A stretch of DNA of 16,123 bases from CAILHX01 sp964511385 (lineage in GTDB: Bacteria; Pseudomonadota; Gammaproteobacteria; Burkholderiales; Methylophilaceae): NCBI GenBank assembly GCA_964511385.1, contig CAZEFE010000015.1, positions 1-16,123 on the forward strand, read 5' to 3'. Shown here piece by piece: positions 15,601 to 16,123 of this stretch (position 1 is its first letter; every line of letters begins with the position of its first letter). Below the pieces are notes generated by a model. The model searched no databases and was not told the origin of the DNA. It saw nothing but the letters and a program-made list of their open reading frames with translations. Position numbers and translations under genes: made by a program.

Positions 15601-16072
15601 TGTTCACGCGCAGAAATATCCGCTATCTGCTGCTTTACTGCCGGATAGGCAGCTTAGAAATGACCGAACGGCAAGCCGGCAAGCGGAAAGAGCTTTACTG
15701 CCGGATAGGCAGCTTAGAAAGGCACCACAAGGGGGCCGACGTAAAGCTGTGCCTTTACTGCCGGATAGGCAGCTTAGAAAAGCTTATTTCGCTAGTTGAT
15801 ATATAGCAATGGCTTTACTGCCGGATAGGCAGCTTAGAAAATCAATGCCAACTGAAAGGCGTTGTTCATCCACTTTACTGCCGGATAGGCAGCTTAGAAA
15901 ATAATCCTCATCCAACCGAAGCCACGACAGCGCTTTACTGCCGGATAGGCAGCTTAGAAAGCGAACGCCAACACTGGCAAAGTCGCCGTCAACTTTACTG
16001 CCGGATAGGCAGCTTAGAAACCGTGCGTTGCCTTGAAATCAGCACATGATGCCTTTACTGCCGGATAGGCAG
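12627..16072 (+). CRISPR. Type I-F CRISPR array: 58 repeats, 57 spacers
   Basis: A 28-bp repeat starts at 12627 and recurs every 60 or 61 bp up to 16053. It consists of CTTTA, the hairpin CTGCC-GGATA-GGCAG overlapping it, and the handle CTTAGAAA. I count 57 full copies that appear identical and a 58th that keeps only its first 20 bases (16053-16072). Fifty-one spacers are 32 nt and six are 33 nt (starting at 13435, 14156, 14697, 14878, 15479 and 15540). The repeat resembles the canonical I-F repeat, with CTTAGAAA in place of CTAAGAAA as handle. Several spacers look like coding phage or plasmid DNA by composition, but I could not assign any. Full repeat identity suggests recent or ongoing activity. 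Long open frames spelling LLPDRQLRN or YCRIGSLE are just translated repeats. Confidence 0.99.
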
Positions 16073-16123
16073 GGCAGACTCAAAAATGAAGTGCAACACC
16101 CCAACTGTGGTAAGGTGTTGCGA
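16073..16123. mobile_element. Possible IS30-family terminus interrupting the last repeat (partial)
   Basis: After 20 bases of repeat the sequence changes abruptly. Within it GCAACACC (16093-16100) and GGTGTTGC (16114-16121) form an inverted repeat around 13 nt. The string TGAAGTGCAACACC and this subterminal dyad resemble, from memory, ends of IS30-family elements. The window stops before any transposase could be read. Alternatively this is an ordinary decayed last repeat (bases 24-26 still read AGA) followed by unrelated trailer sequence. Confidence 0.35.

Noticed and set aside
12725..15806. Many open frames across the array with repeated LLPDRQLR, YCRIGSLE or FLSCLSGSK units on both strands
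   Set aside because: They are translations of the 28-bp CRISPR repeat joined by spacers; frame shifts at the 33-nt spacers end them. No ribosome sites or protein logic.
12655..16052. Self-targeting spacers against genes in this window
   Set aside because: By eye I found no spacer matching another part of the window; a computed search could change this.

Overview
The window looks like chromosomal accessory DNA of a GC-rich gammaproteobacterium. The complete type I-F CRISPR-Cas locus and its codon use point there, and a methanotroph-like gammaproteobacterium is possible, but the sequence does not fix the species. Most of it (3878-16072) is one type I-F locus in the usual order: cas1, the fused cas2-3, csy1 (cas8f), csy2 (cas5f), csy3 (cas7f), cas6f (csy4), then a leader and a long array on the same strand.

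Left flank: a lower-GC radical SAM gene (132-1514) is followed by a mobile-element scar. The scar holds a 3' remnant of an ISAs1-family element, a complete IS6-family element (1890-2731), and the cut-off 5' end of a gene resembling membrane-anchored Mrr-type restriction endonucleases. The IS6 copy has matching inverted ends but no target duplication, so it probably marks a deletion junction. Next comes a lipoprotein DNA/RNA non-specific endonuclease (3048-3872), packed tightly against cas1.

Centre of interest: the 446-bp gap between cas2-3 and csy1 (8152-8597). On the minus strand it holds a degenerate two-repeat mini-CRISPR (8185-8270). The first 11 nt of its 30-nt pseudo-spacer match a site about 100 bp away (8332-8342), and a correct I-F CC PAM adjoins that site. 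Pairing beyond the seed is only partial, a pattern suited to binding without cutting. Downstream on the plus strand lie a structured leader, a strong Shine-Dalgarno, a 10-codon mini-ORF with tandem rare AGA-AGA arginine codons, and an intrinsic terminator. This is the anatomy of a CreTA module: a crRNA-like antitoxin (CreA) would guide the Csy complex to repress a tRNA-sequestering RNA toxin (CreT). If so, loss of Csy function would release the toxin and the cell would be addicted to its CRISPR system. The guide's target also covers the likely promoter of the guide itself.

Right part: the leader (12497-12626) has a perfect IHF consensus, a good promoter and a terminator-like hairpin. The array has 57 identical full 28-bp repeats, a 58th that keeps only 20 bp, and 57 spacers (51 of 32 nt, six of 33 nt). 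It ends abruptly next to sequence resembling an IS30-family terminus.
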